This document shows, piece after piece, positions 16,973 through 25,807 of a stretch of 64,000 bases of DNA. Source of the stretch: W0P28-013 sp964570565 (GTDB lineage: Bacteria; Bacteroidota; Bacteroidia; Bacteroidales; Paludibacteraceae). The position numbers and the translations under genes were made by a program. The stretch's first letter is position 1. Each line of letters begins with the position of its first letter. Under the pieces are notes generated by a model. The model did no database searches and was not told where the DNA came from. It worked only from the letters and a program-made list of their open reading frames with translations. The DNA lies in NCBI GenBank assembly GCA_964570565.1, contig CAZMYT010000002.1, forward strand, positions 1-64,000, read 5' to 3'.

Positions 16973-18313
16973 ATGGCAACAAACAAAAAACTATCCCTCG
17001 TAGAACAAATCAAACGTCTTTACCGTTTTATCGCTTCCGATATTTGGGTTATTACAGAAAAAGAACTGACCAAATCGAGCCGTTTTTCGCTACGCTTACT
17101 CAAAAAAATCATTCTGTCGGCGCGTGGTGTCACTAAGGACAATCTATTTATCAAAGCCGCTGCGCTTAGCTTTTATACAATCTTGGCCTTAGTTCCTGTA
17201 TTGGCGCTCGTCATCGCTATTGGGCGTGGCTTCGGCTTTCAAGAAGCAGTGGTAGATTGGCTTTCTAAAGCACTCTCATCTCAAGCGGAAATGATTCCCT
17301 ACATCATCCAATTTGTGGAACGATACCTCGAACGCGCACAAGGTGGTGTATTTTTAGGAGTTGGTTTTGCCGTTTTATTATGGTCAGTTTTGAGTGCATT
17401 CCGCCAAATAGAAAACAACTTCAATGATATTTGGAATGTGAAAAAATCGCGATCAATTGTGCGCCAATTCACCATGTATATTTCGCTTACGCTATTAGTT
17501 CCAATCTTGATTGCCTTATCAAGCGGTTTTTCCATTTTCATTAACACACAACTTGAAACGGCAGGATTAAGTCATTTCTTCTCACCACTGACCCGCTTTT
17601 TATTAAAAGTAGCTCCTTATTTCATTTTTAGCGTACTATTTACCATCATGTTCCTGATAGTTCCGAACACCAAAGTACTGTTTAAACATGCATTATTGGC
17701 AGGCGTTATTTCGGGCGTAGCATTTCAACTCTTTCAAGGACTTTATGTCAACGGACAAATATATCTATCAAACTATAATGCCGTGTATGGTAGTTTTGCC
17801 GCCATTCCGTTGTTATTAATATTCTTGCAAATTGCGTGGGTTATTGTGTTATATGGTGCTGAATTTACGTTTGTAAGTCAAAATTTACAAAACTATAATT
17901 TTGAAAATGAAACGAATACCATTAGTCGTCGCTACAAAGATTATATCACGTTACTGATTATAAAAATTATCGTAACACGATTTGAACACGGAGAGAAACC
18001 AATTACCAAACAACAATTGGCCGACGACTACAATATTCCGATACGATTGGTCAATCAACTTCTCAAAGTTTTGGTAGAAGTCAATCTTTTATCTGAAATT
18101 TATACCGACAGCAATCAAGAAAAATCATATCAACCAGCCATGGATATACACCAAATGACTATCCAATTGGTATTTGATAAAATAAGTACGTTCGGATCAG
18201 AAAATTTTAAAGTAAACCCTAAAAAGGAATTTGATGGAATGTGGGAGCAATTAGAACAATTCCGTCTAAAAACAGTTAATCACTCAAGCGATTTACTCAT
18301 AAAAGACCTTTAA
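16973..18313 (+). CDS. YihY/BrkB-family inner-membrane protein
   Basis: 446 residues. About six membrane helices fill residues 60-300, beginning with the family hallmark KAAALSFYTILALVPVLAL. The C-terminal 130 residues are soluble and contain a winged-helix-like stretch (KPITKQQLADDYNIPIRLVNQLLKVL). The family is widespread, sometimes called virulence factor BrkB or (wrongly) RNase BN; its transport function is not settled. It is followed after 14 bases by namZ with an unusually strong ribosome-binding site. Confidence 0.85.
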   Translation: MATNKKLSLVEQIKRLYRFIASDIWVITEKELTKSSRFSLRLLKKIILSARGVTKDNLFIKAAALSFYTILALVPVLALVIAIGRGFGFQEAVVDWLSKALSSQAEMIPYIIQFVERYLERAQGGVFLGVGFAVLLWSVLSAFRQIENNFNDIWNVKKSRSIVRQFTMYISLTLLVPILIALSSGFSIFINTQLETAGLSHFFSPLTRFLLKVAPYFIFSVLFTIMFLIVPNTKVLFKHALLAGVISGVAFQLFQGLYVNGQIYLSNYNAVYGSFAAIPLLLIFLQIAWVIVLYGAEFTFVSQNLQNYNFENETNTISRRYKDYITLLIIKIIVTRFEHGEKPITKQQLADDYNIPIRLVNQLLKVLVEVNLLSEIYTDSNQEKSYQPAMDIHQMTIQLVFDKISTFGSENFKVNPKKEFDGMWEQLEQFRLKTVNHSSDLLIKDL

Positions 18314-18317
18314 AAAA

Positions 18318-18322
18318 GGAGG
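18318..18322 (+). promoter_or_regulatory. Strong Shine-Dalgarno site before namZ
   Basis: AAAGGAGGTACCC directly precedes the ATG at 18328; GGAGG sits 5 bases from the start codon. Bacteroidetes genes seldom carry such a site, and I see no comparable one before the other genes here. Confidence 0.6.
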
Positions 18323-18327
18323 TACCC

Positions 18328-19494
18328 ATGAAAAAACTTATTTGGATTGTGTGTGGTTTAGTTTGTACACTAAAACTTTGGGCAAGCGAACCTGTTGTAG
18401 TAGGTGCCGATCAGTTAGAACGCTATTTACCGCTGATAAAAAACAAAAGTGTTGGCATTGTTACCAATCAAAGTGGTATGGTAGGGCAACTTCATATCGT
18501 CGATTTTCTGACTAAAATAGGTACACGCATTGCCTGTGTTTTTGCTCCCGAACATGGTTTTCGCGGCTACCGCGATGCGGGTGCCAAAATTTACACCACC
18601 ACCGACAAGCAAACAGGTTTACCTATTCGTTCCCTTTTTAATGGTGATGTATCAAAACCAACGGCAGAGGCACTGGCCGATATCGACATCGTAGTCTTTG
18701 ATTTGCAAGATGTAGGGGTTCGTTATTACTCCTATTTAACCACGTTAGTTCGGGTAATGGAAGCGTGTGCTGAGAATAATAAACCGCTACTCATTCTCGA
18801 CAGACCAAACCCAAACGGATTTTATGTAGACGGTCCAATTTTGGATATGCGCTACAAATCGATGTGGGGCATATTACCAATTCCTATTATACACGGCATG
18901 ACGTTAGGCGAACTCGCAACAATGATTAATGGGGAACATTGGTTAGCCAATAATTTGCAATGTAACTTAACTGTAATTACCTGTAAGAATTACACGCATC
19001 AAACAAAATATGTTGTTCCCGTTCCTCCATCGCCAAACTTACCAACCATGCGATCGGTTTATCTCTATCCATCACTCGTTTATTTTGAAGCAACACCTAT
19101 CAGTATTGGACGAGGTACAGAATTTCCATTCCAAGTATACGGACATCCTAACATGTTGGGTTGTACATTTTCGTTTAATCCCGAATCGGTACGTGGCGCC
19201 AAAAATCCACCTTTGCGGAACTTCCAATGTCAAGGTAGAGATTTACGAACATTACCTAGCGATAGCGCCTTGTTTGCAGAAGGAATTGATTTGCGTTATT
19301 TGATAGATGCCTATTGGAATATGCACTTAGGTTCTTTTTTCTTCAACTCATTTTTTGAAACATTAATCGGAGTTGATTATGTAAAACCTATGATTATCAA
19401 TGGGCGCTCGGCAGCAGAAATTGAGCGCCGCTGGTTACCTGATATTGAGAAATTCAAACAACAACGCAAACCATATTTGCTCTATCCTGAATAA
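18328..19494 (+). CDS. namZ: Exo-beta-N-acetylmuramidase (DUF1343, NamZ family)
   Basis: 388 residues with a signal peptide (MKKLIWIVCGLVCTLKLWA, cleaved before SEP). The DUF1343 domain covers the rest: GIVTNQSGMV, the invariant FAPEHGFRG with the putative catalytic Glu, SLFNG, DLQDVGVRYYSY and LDRPNPNG. NamZ enzymes (characterised in Bacillus subtilis and T. forsythia) release MurNAc from the non-reducing end of peptide-free glycan fragments. Acting in the periplasm or outside, it would feed MurNAc to the salvage genes at 0.2-9.8 kb. A DUF4301 gene follows after 113 bases with its own promoter. Confidence 0.88.
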   Translation: MKKLIWIVCGLVCTLKLWASEPVVVGADQLERYLPLIKNKSVGIVTNQSGMVGQLHIVDFLTKIGTRIACVFAPEHGFRGYRDAGAKIYTTTDKQTGLPIRSLFNGDVSKPTAEALADIDIVVFDLQDVGVRYYSYLTTLVRVMEACAENNKPLLILDRPNPNGFYVDGPILDMRYKSMWGILPIPIIHGMTLGELATMINGEHWLANNLQCNLTVITCKNYTHQTKYVVPVPPSPNLPTMRSVYLYPSLVYFEATPISIGRGTEFPFQVYGHPNMLGCTFSFNPESVRGAKNPPLRNFQCQGRDLRTLPSDSALFAEGIDLRYLIDAYWNMHLGSFFFNSFFETLIGVDYVKPMIINGRSAAEIERRWLPDIEKFKQQRKPYLLYPE

Positions 19495-19556
19495 TAAGCA
19501 ACACGCTATCTGCTAAACAACATATTTGTATATTTGCTTTTTTATGGGCATTTTGC

Positions 19557-19564
19557 TATCTTTG
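19557..19564 (+). promoter_or_regulatory. -7 promoter element of the DUF4301 gene
   Basis: TATCTTTG, a perfect TAnnTTTG match, 43 bases before the ATG of the DUF4301 gene. It implies that this gene can be expressed separately from namZ. Confidence 0.6.
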
Positions 19565-19607
19565 TATAGTATGCTAATACCTAACTAACCTTATTTACAC
19601 TATAGCT

Positions 19608-21110
19608 ATGTTTACACCATCCGATCTAGAACAATTAAAACACAAAAACATTTCAGTAGCAACAGTTGAACAACAACTAACCAGTTTTGTACAAGGATTT
19701 CCGTATTTAAATATAAAACGCGTGGCTGCCATTGGCGAAGGGCTTCTTCAACTGACCGAATCGGAACTAGAGGTGGCTATTGAAACGTGGGAACAATATT
19801 TGCAAGGAACCCACCAAATAGAAAAATTTGTACCAGCTTCAGGCGCGGCTAGTCGCATGTTCAAAGATTTATTTGAATTTTTGAATGGTGAAAACGACGT
19901 TCCAACAACACCTTTCGAAAAACATTTTTTTGAGCACATTTCGCGATTTGCATTTTTTGCTGATTTAAACGAAGCATGCTTGCGCAATGAGCAATTGACC
20001 ATAGATGAACTTATAAAAGCTGGCAGATACAAAGATGTGGTAACTAATTTGTTGGAGAAAAAAGGGCTCGACTATGGCACGCTGCCTAAAGGTTTGCTCA
20101 AATTTCACAGATATCCACACGAAAACAGAACGCCATTTTTGGAACATTTGGTAGAAGGCGCCCTATATGCTTCGTCGAACGGTCAATCGTCCATTCATTT
20201 TACCGTGTCGTCGGAACATCGACAATTATTTGAAGCGCACCTAGCTGAATCGTTAGCTACTTACGAAGAAAAATTTGGCATTAAATTCCATATTACATTC
20301 TCCGAACAAAAGCCGTCGACAGATACCATTGCGGCAGACGAACACAATCAACCATTTCGCACGAACGATGGAAAACTATTATTCCGACCAGGTGGACACG
20401 GCGCACTTATCGAAAACTTAAACGACTTAGAAGCAGATATTGTCTTTATTAAAAATATTGACAACGTAGTTCCTGATCGATTAAAAGAAACAACCATCAT
20501 TTTCAAAAAAGTGATTGCAGGCTTGCTTGTTGCACTACAACAACAAACTTTTGCGTACCTAAAAGAACTTGACAATCCATCGATAAGTGATGCCAAATTA
20601 TTAGTCATTGCGCAATTCTGTGCCAAACGTTTAAACAATCACAATCCTGAACAAACGAAATTATCACGCGAAGAATTGATTGCTTATTTACATGGCAAAC
20701 TTAATCGCCCAATCCGCGTCTGTGGCATGGTTAAAAACGAAGGTGAACCAGGCGGAGGTCCTTTCCTTACCGAAAATTCGGACGGAACAGTATCTCCACA
20801 AATTCTTGAAAGTTCACAAATTAAAGAAAAAGCGTTGATGGCTCAGTCAACCCATTTTAACCCAGTGGATTTGGTGTGCGCACTCAAAAACTACCAAGGT
20901 AAGAAATTTAATTTACGGGATTATGTAGATCAAAAAACAGGCTTTATATCTTCCAAATCAAGTGGCGGAAAAGAACTCAAAGCCCTCGAATTACCAGGAC
21001 TTTGGAACGGCGCTATGAGCGATTGGAACACCATTTTTGTAGAAGTGCCTATTGAAACATTTAACCCGGTAAAAACGGTAAATGATTTATTGCGCGAACA
21101 ACATCAGTAA
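19608..21110 (+). CDS. DUF4301 protein, probable UDPGP-like nucleotidyltransferase
   Basis: 500 residues, soluble, no signal peptide. Motifs in order: PASGAASRM (76-84), resembling the GxGxRM triphosphate loop of sugar nucleotidyltransferases; LPKGLLKFHRYP (159-170); IHFTVSSEH (196-204); FSEQKPSTDTIA (231-242); FRPGGHGALIENL (259-271); and FIKNIDNV (280-287). The last two mirror the GHG and NxDN elements of UDP-sugar pyrophosphorylases. The family is annotated only as DUF4301. Its place directly behind namZ and before comEC suggests an amino-sugar 1-phosphate substrate, but this is inference. Confidence is high for the family, moderate for the fold. Confidence 0.8.
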   Translation: MFTPSDLEQLKHKNISVATVEQQLTSFVQGFPYLNIKRVAAIGEGLLQLTESELEVAIETWEQYLQGTHQIEKFVPASGAASRMFKDLFEFLNGENDVPTTPFEKHFFEHISRFAFFADLNEACLRNEQLTIDELIKAGRYKDVVTNLLEKKGLDYGTLPKGLLKFHRYPHENRTPFLEHLVEGALYASSNGQSSIHFTVSSEHRQLFEAHLAESLATYEEKFGIKFHITFSEQKPSTDTIAADEHNQPFRTNDGKLLFRPGGHGALIENLNDLEADIVFIKNIDNVVPDRLKETTIIFKKVIAGLLVALQQQTFAYLKELDNPSISDAKLLVIAQFCAKRLNNHNPEQTKLSREELIAYLHGKLNRPIRVCGMVKNEGEPGGGPFLTENSDGTVSPQILESSQIKEKALMAQSTHFNPVDLVCALKNYQGKKFNLRDYVDQKTGFISSKSSGGKELKALELPGLWNGAMSDWNTIFVEVPIETFNPVKTVNDLLREQHQ

Positions 21111-21125
21111 TACCATCTGATCGAT

Positions 21126-23186
21126 ATGATGTCTGATTTTTTTGCTAAAACACCATTCTTTCGCCTGTTTTTATTTTTGGCAGGCGGTGTGTTGTTAGGC
21201 GAATACACAAACATCTCATTAGGAATGATGTTCGTTTTATTTGGAATTGGATGCTGCGCCCTTATCATTCCTTTTATCATACAAAAAGCTGTCGTAAACT
21301 ATAATTTACGATGGCTTTTTGGTTTTGGCACATTGTTCATTTTAATAAGTTTGGGACTATTCCTAAATCACCGATTCAAAGCAAAAACCAACCTAGATTA
21401 TGCGGGACAATCAGGAATTTACGAAGTATTATTAGACGCTCAACCGATTGAAAAAGAGCGTTCAATCATGTTTCGAGCCAAACTGCACACATTTACCGAT
21501 AGTATAAGTACACATCCAACCAAAGGCGAAGTTATTTTATATTTTGCCAAAGATTCTGCCACTGCCAAACTACAGCGCGGCGACATTTTATTGGTTTCTA
21601 CCACCATTGATCAACCGAAATGTACGGGCAATCCTGAAGAATTCAACTACGCCAATTATTTAGCACATCAAGGCATTGGCGGTACAGGTTATGTATCACC
21701 TTCTAAATGGCAAAAAATAGGAGAAGAGCATCCATTTTCCTTGATAATTACAGCCGAAAAATGTCGAACCTATCTGTTAAATATTTATCATCAGTTTGGC
21801 TTATCAGGTGACGAATTTGGTATGTTAGCCGCACTCACCTTAGGATATAAAGATGCACTCACGCCAGAATTACGCGAAAGTTTTAGCACTACTGGCGCCA
21901 TGCATGTTTTAGCAGTCAGTGGTTTGCATGTGGGCATTATTTATATCGTTATTGGTTCATTGCTTGGCTTTTTGGATAAAAACAAACGCACACAACGATT
22001 AAAACCTATTTTTATTATTCTATTTCTATGGTTTTACGCATTTATCACCGGATTATCACCCTCGGTAATGCGTGCCACAGTCATGTTTACGTTTATGGCA
22101 TTAGCTGGTGTCATTGGACGTAAATCGCAGACCTTCAACACTATTTTTCTTTCGGCTTTTTTGTTGATTTTGTATCAACCCGCCTTCCTTTTTGATGTTG
22201 GCTTTCAACTGAGTTATAGCGCTGTTATTGCTATTGTCTATTTTCAACCTAAAATCGTCGAGTTACTCGTTGTCAAAAATCGGTTTCTACGTTGGGCGTG
22301 GGAACTGACAGCCGTATCATTGGCGGCACAAATTGGTACAGCACCATTTTCACTTTTTTATTTCCATCAATTTCCCAACTACTTTTTATTAAGCAATTTC
22401 GTAGTCATTCCTGCTGCCAGCATTATTTTGTATTTAGCCATAGTGTTGTTTGTCGTATCGTGGATTCCTTATCTCAATATAGCAGTAGCCTTTTTGCTCA
22501 ATTGGGTGTTACGTATCATGTACATGGCCATCTCAGGTATCGAACATTTACCACATGCACTTTCTATTACGTGGATAAGCCCAACAGAATTACTACTTTT
22601 CTACCTAACCATATTAACACTCGTTTTTTTAGTTAACAAGATTACATTTCGTTCTTTGGCAATTTTGCTCACACTTATTTTATTCATTATTAGTGTTAGA
22701 ACAGTCGATAAATATGATCGTCTCACGCACGAAGAAGTAATTGTGTGGAACCATTCAAAAGAAGTCATGGTGAATAGAATCGTATCCGAAAACAACTTAG
22801 TATTGACCTCCGATAGTATTATGGCCGATAAATTGGGACGCGATTATTGGGAGAAATGTCATGCTACTAAAATAGACTTGAAAACTGATAGCAATTGGTT
22901 GGATAAGGCGTTCGTATGTAATCAAAAAACGTTCTTAATGCTCAACCAAAATCCATTTAAATACAAACGAGCTGACTCACCATTAAAAGTTGATTACCTT
23001 ATAATTGGCAAACGCGTTTATCCTTCGGATCGTTTGTTTCAACTAGTACAACCGCAACACGTGATTACATGCGGCAATGTATCAGAACGAAGCCATAATT
23101 TATACAAAAAATTAGCCACCAAATATGGTTATACCTTATACAGCATAAAAGAAAAAGGAGCTTATCGAATTAATTTTTGCGAGTAA
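21126..23186 (+). CDS. comEC: ComEC/Rec2-family DNA uptake channel protein
   Basis: 686 residues (two adjacent ATGs at 21126 and 21129). An N-terminal membrane and OB-like region (about 1-200) is followed by the Competence domain with ALTLGYKDALTPELR and HVLAVSGLHVGIIY (around 250-275) and about eight further helices to residue 510. The C-terminal 150 residues hold a short soluble domain without the HxHxDH motif of the metallo-beta-lactamase nuclease found in many ComEC proteins. The family moves single-stranded DNA through the inner membrane during transformation. No other competence gene is in the window. Confidence 0.85.
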   Translation: MMSDFFAKTPFFRLFLFLAGGVLLGEYTNISLGMMFVLFGIGCCALIIPFIIQKAVVNYNLRWLFGFGTLFILISLGLFLNHRFKAKTNLDYAGQSGIYEVLLDAQPIEKERSIMFRAKLHTFTDSISTHPTKGEVILYFAKDSATAKLQRGDILLVSTTIDQPKCTGNPEEFNYANYLAHQGIGGTGYVSPSKWQKIGEEHPFSLIITAEKCRTYLLNIYHQFGLSGDEFGMLAALTLGYKDALTPELRESFSTTGAMHVLAVSGLHVGIIYIVIGSLLGFLDKNKRTQRLKPIFIILFLWFYAFITGLSPSVMRATVMFTFMALAGVIGRKSQTFNTIFLSAFLLILYQPAFLFDVGFQLSYSAVIAIVYFQPKIVELLVVKNRFLRWAWELTAVSLAAQIGTAPFSLFYFHQFPNYFLLSNFVVIPAASIILYLAIVLFVVSWIPYLNIAVAFLLNWVLRIMYMAISGIEHLPHALSITWISPTELLLFYLTILTLVFLVNKITFRSLAILLTLILFIISVRTVDKYDRLTHEEVIVWNHSKEVMVNRIVSENNLVLTSDSIMADKLGRDYWEKCHATKIDLKTDSNWLDKAFVCNQKTFLMLNQNPFKYKRADSPLKVDYLIIGKRVYPSDRLFQLVQPQHVITCGNVSERSHNLYKKLATKYGYTLYSIKEKGAYRINFCE

Positions 23187-23301
23187 AAAAATGGCACAAC
23201 TTTAAAAAGTTGTTAAAAAAATATGAAAATTTATTTTGCAGTTTGAAAAATAACCGCTTACTTTGGCACCAGATTTATTTACAATTTAATTACTAATTAT
23301 T

Positions 23302-23751
23302 ATGTCAGTCAACAAAGTTATCCTAATTGGAAATGTGGGTAAAGACCCTGAAGTACGTTATTTAGACAAAAATGTAGCAGTTGCTAACTTTCCGCTTGCT
23401 ACAACAGAGAAAGGTTACACAATGGCTAATGGAACAGTGGTTCCAGACAGAACAGAATGGCACAACATCGTTGTGTGGAGAGGCTTAGCCGAATTCAGTG
23501 AAAAGTATATCAAAAAAGGCAGCCAACTCTTTATCGAAGGAAAAATCAAAACTCGTTCATACGACGATAAAACGGGCAATAAACGCTATATTACAGAAAT
23601 ATACGGAGATACTGTTCAATTACTAGGCAAACGCGAAGCATCTGATAATGCTGGCGCACCAAGCCAACCTATGGCTAACCAAGAGCCAGTGGTTAACGCA
23701 ACTCCATTTGACGGAGCACCTGCTGATGCTGCTGACGATTTGCCATTCTAA
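23302..23751 (+). CDS. ssb: Single-stranded DNA-binding protein
   Basis: 149 residues. An OB fold fills residues 1-110 (VNKVILIGNVGKDPEVRYL, TEWHNIVVWRGLAEF, GSQLFIEGKIKTRSY), then a short Pro/Ala/Gln linker and the acidic tip DDLPF that recruits partner proteins. Typical in length for the phylum. ssb upstream of gldE and gldD is a common Bacteroidetes order. Its transcript probably ends at the hairpin at 23803-23830. Confidence 0.95.
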   Translation: MSVNKVILIGNVGKDPEVRYLDKNVAVANFPLATTEKGYTMANGTVVPDRTEWHNIVVWRGLAEFSEKYIKKGSQLFIEGKIKTRSYDDKTGNKRYITEIYGDTVQLLGKREASDNAGAPSQPMANQEPVVNATPFDGAPADAADDLPF

Positions 23752-23794
23752 TAAGATTTTTTAGTGCATCGCGCATTTTTTCAATAAAAAAGCG

Positions 23795-23802
23795 TATTTT
23801 TG
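23795..23802 (+). promoter_or_regulatory. -7 promoter element of the gldE operon
   Basis: TATTTTTG fits TAnnTTTG and abuts the terminator hairpin that begins at 23803, so the start site would fall inside the hairpin's first arm. Confidence 0.5.
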
Positions 23803-23839
23803 CAAGGATGAAAAGCCATTTTCATCCTTGTATTTTTTT
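23803..23839 (+). terminator. Intrinsic terminator of ssb
   Basis: A perfect 12-bp stem, CAAGGATGAAAA with TTTTCATCCTTG and the loop GCCA, is followed by TATTTTTTT. It lies 51 bases after the ssb stop. Confidence 0.8.
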
Positions 23840-23906
23840 GTAGCCGCCTCAAATAGGAAACTACAGCCAAATACAACGACCTAAACATTAACTAAATCAC
23901 TGAACT

Positions 23907-25232
23907 TTGGACACCTATCTGTTGCTAAACGCGGTTATTGTTTTACCATTCACTTTTGAGCATGTAATCACATTGCTTATCATAGCTCTACTTTTAGGAG
24001 TTTCCGCTTTTATGTCAGCTTCTGAAGTTGGCTTTTTCTCCCTTACACCACAACATCGGAGCGAAATGGAAGCCGCCAATACAGACGCAGATAAACGTGT
24101 TTTTAAATTACAAGAAAAGCCAGAATATTTGTTAGCGGCTATTTTAATCAGTAACAATTTTGTGAATGTCGCTATAGTGGTCTTATCAGCATTTTTTATC
24201 GACAGTTTATTCGATTTTTCGCAGGTGCCACTATTGGAGTTTATCATTCAAACCATCGTTATTACGTTCCTACTTCTTTTGTTTGGTGAAATTATGCCGA
24301 AGGTTTATGCCACACAAAACCCAGTGAGTATGGCTCGTAAAGCATCGAAAACCTTTGGCTTGTTAACTCGATTATTAAAACCATTTGCAAAATTATTAGT
24401 CAATTCGACCCATATTGTCAATAAACGATTGGCAAAACGCCGCCACAACAATCTATCGATTGACGAACTCTCGGAAGCATTGGAATTAACCACGAAAGCG
24501 GATAACGAGGAAAAAGAAATTTTAAAAGGGATTGTCAATTTTGGTAATACAACGGTAGATGCCGTGATGACATCGCGCCTTGACATGGTCACTGTGGATT
24601 TAAAAACACCCTATTCGGAAGTACTCAACATTGTAGTAGAGCTCGGTTACTCTCGAATTCCCGTATTACAGGATTCACAAGATAATATTCGAGGAATTTT
24701 GTACATCAAAGATTTGTTGCCACACTTAACCAAAACCAATGTGTTCAAGTGGCAAACGCTCATTCGTCCAGCTTTTTTTGTGCCAGAAACAAAAAAAATA
24801 GACGATTTACTACGCGATTTTCAAAAAAATAAAATCCACGTGGCCATAGTTGTTGATGAATTTGGAGGAACTTTAGGCATGGTAACGATGGAGGATATTC
24901 TTGAAGAAGTAGTAGGTGATATTAGCGACGAACATGATGATGAAGAATCATTGTACACAAAAATAGACGACACAACGTACCTATTTGAAGCTAAAATTCT
25001 TTTAAATGATTTCTTTAAAGCCACCAATATACCTTCAGATATATTTGGAGATAAAACCGACGATGTAGATACATTAGCTGGCTTATTGCTCGAGTTGAAA
25101 GGTGATATTCCAAGTTTATATGAACAATTGGAATTTGGTATCTATCGTTTTGAAATTCTAGCAGTCGACAACCGCCGCATTCAACAAGTAAAATTGTATA
25201 TAAAATCTGACACGACCACTGATGAAGCATAA
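23907..25232 (+). CDS. gldE: GldE, CBS-domain membrane protein of the CorC/HlyC family
   Basis: 441 residues. DUF21 membrane domain (about 15-195, with ASEVGFFSLTPQHR), paired CBS domains (about 210-330) and a CorC_HlyC transporter-associated domain (about 345-425). I take the TTG at 23907 as start: the next ATG (about residue 37) would remove the first membrane helix. GldE is required for gliding in Flavobacterium, but homologues occur in non-gliding Bacteroidales, where it probably serves ion handling or lipoprotein function. It overlaps gldD by 11 bases. Confidence 0.88.
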   Translation: MDTYLLLNAVIVLPFTFEHVITLLIIALLLGVSAFMSASEVGFFSLTPQHRSEMEAANTDADKRVFKLQEKPEYLLAAILISNNFVNVAIVVLSAFFIDSLFDFSQVPLLEFIIQTIVITFLLLLFGEIMPKVYATQNPVSMARKASKTFGLLTRLLKPFAKLLVNSTHIVNKRLAKRRHNNLSIDELSEALELTTKADNEEKEILKGIVNFGNTTVDAVMTSRLDMVTVDLKTPYSEVLNIVVELGYSRIPVLQDSQDNIRGILYIKDLLPHLTKTNVFKWQTLIRPAFFVPETKKIDDLLRDFQKNKIHVAIVVDEFGGTLGMVTMEDILEEVVGDISDEHDDEESLYTKIDDTTYLFEAKILLNDFFKATNIPSDIFGDKTDDVDTLAGLLLELKGDIPSLYEQLEFGIYRFEILAVDNRRIQQVKLYIKSDTTTDEA

Positions 25233-25791
25233 ACTTATCATATTAAACGTCTTACTCGGATTGTTGCTCACTTCGTGTGGACATCAACCATTGCCTTTGG
25301 ATTACGGATATTTCAGAATTGATTTACCCGAAGCGCATTATAACAGTTACGAATCGAATTTGCCTTATGTTTTTGATTTGTCGAAATACGCCAAAGTGAA
25401 ACCGGCGGATCCAAACGAACCTTATTGGGTAAATATAGAATACCCGCAATGGCAAGCAACGATTCACTGTAGTTATAAAAAACTAAATCACCAAGAATTG
25501 GCTACTGCCATAGAAGATGCACGTACACTCGTTTATAAACACACCATTAGAGCCGACGCCATCGCAGAAGAGTATTTTGAAAATCCGGTACATCACGTCT
25601 ATGGTGTTTTGTACGAGATAAAAGGAAATGCCGCCTCGTCAGCGCAATTTTATGTAACCGATAGCGTCCATAATTTTGTACGTGGTTCACTCTATTTCAA
25701 TCATTTACCAAATGGCGATTCTATAGCACCAGTAAATGCTTTTATAACGAACGATATCCGTCGCCTCATGGAAAGTTTAACTTGGAAATAA
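25222..25791 (+). CDS. gldD: GldD lipoprotein
   Basis: 189 residues with a lipoprotein signal (LLGLLLTSC, lipidated Cys19). The GldD motif GYFRIDLPEAHYNSY follows closely, and the sequence is collinear with GldD over its length. GldD is needed with GldE for gliding in Flavobacterium; in Bacteroidales its job is not known. Translational overlap with gldE indicates that the two are made together and act as a pair. Confidence 0.9.
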   Translation: MKHKLIILNVLLGLLLTSCGHQPLPLDYGYFRIDLPEAHYNSYESNLPYVFDLSKYAKVKPADPNEPYWVNIEYPQWQATIHCSYKKLNHQELATAIEDARTLVYKHTIRADAIAEEYFENPVHHVYGVLYEIKGNAASSAQFYVTDSVHNFVRGSLYFNHLPNGDSIAPVNAFITNDIRRLMESLTWK

Positions 25792-25807
25792 CTAAACCCA
25801 ACACACT

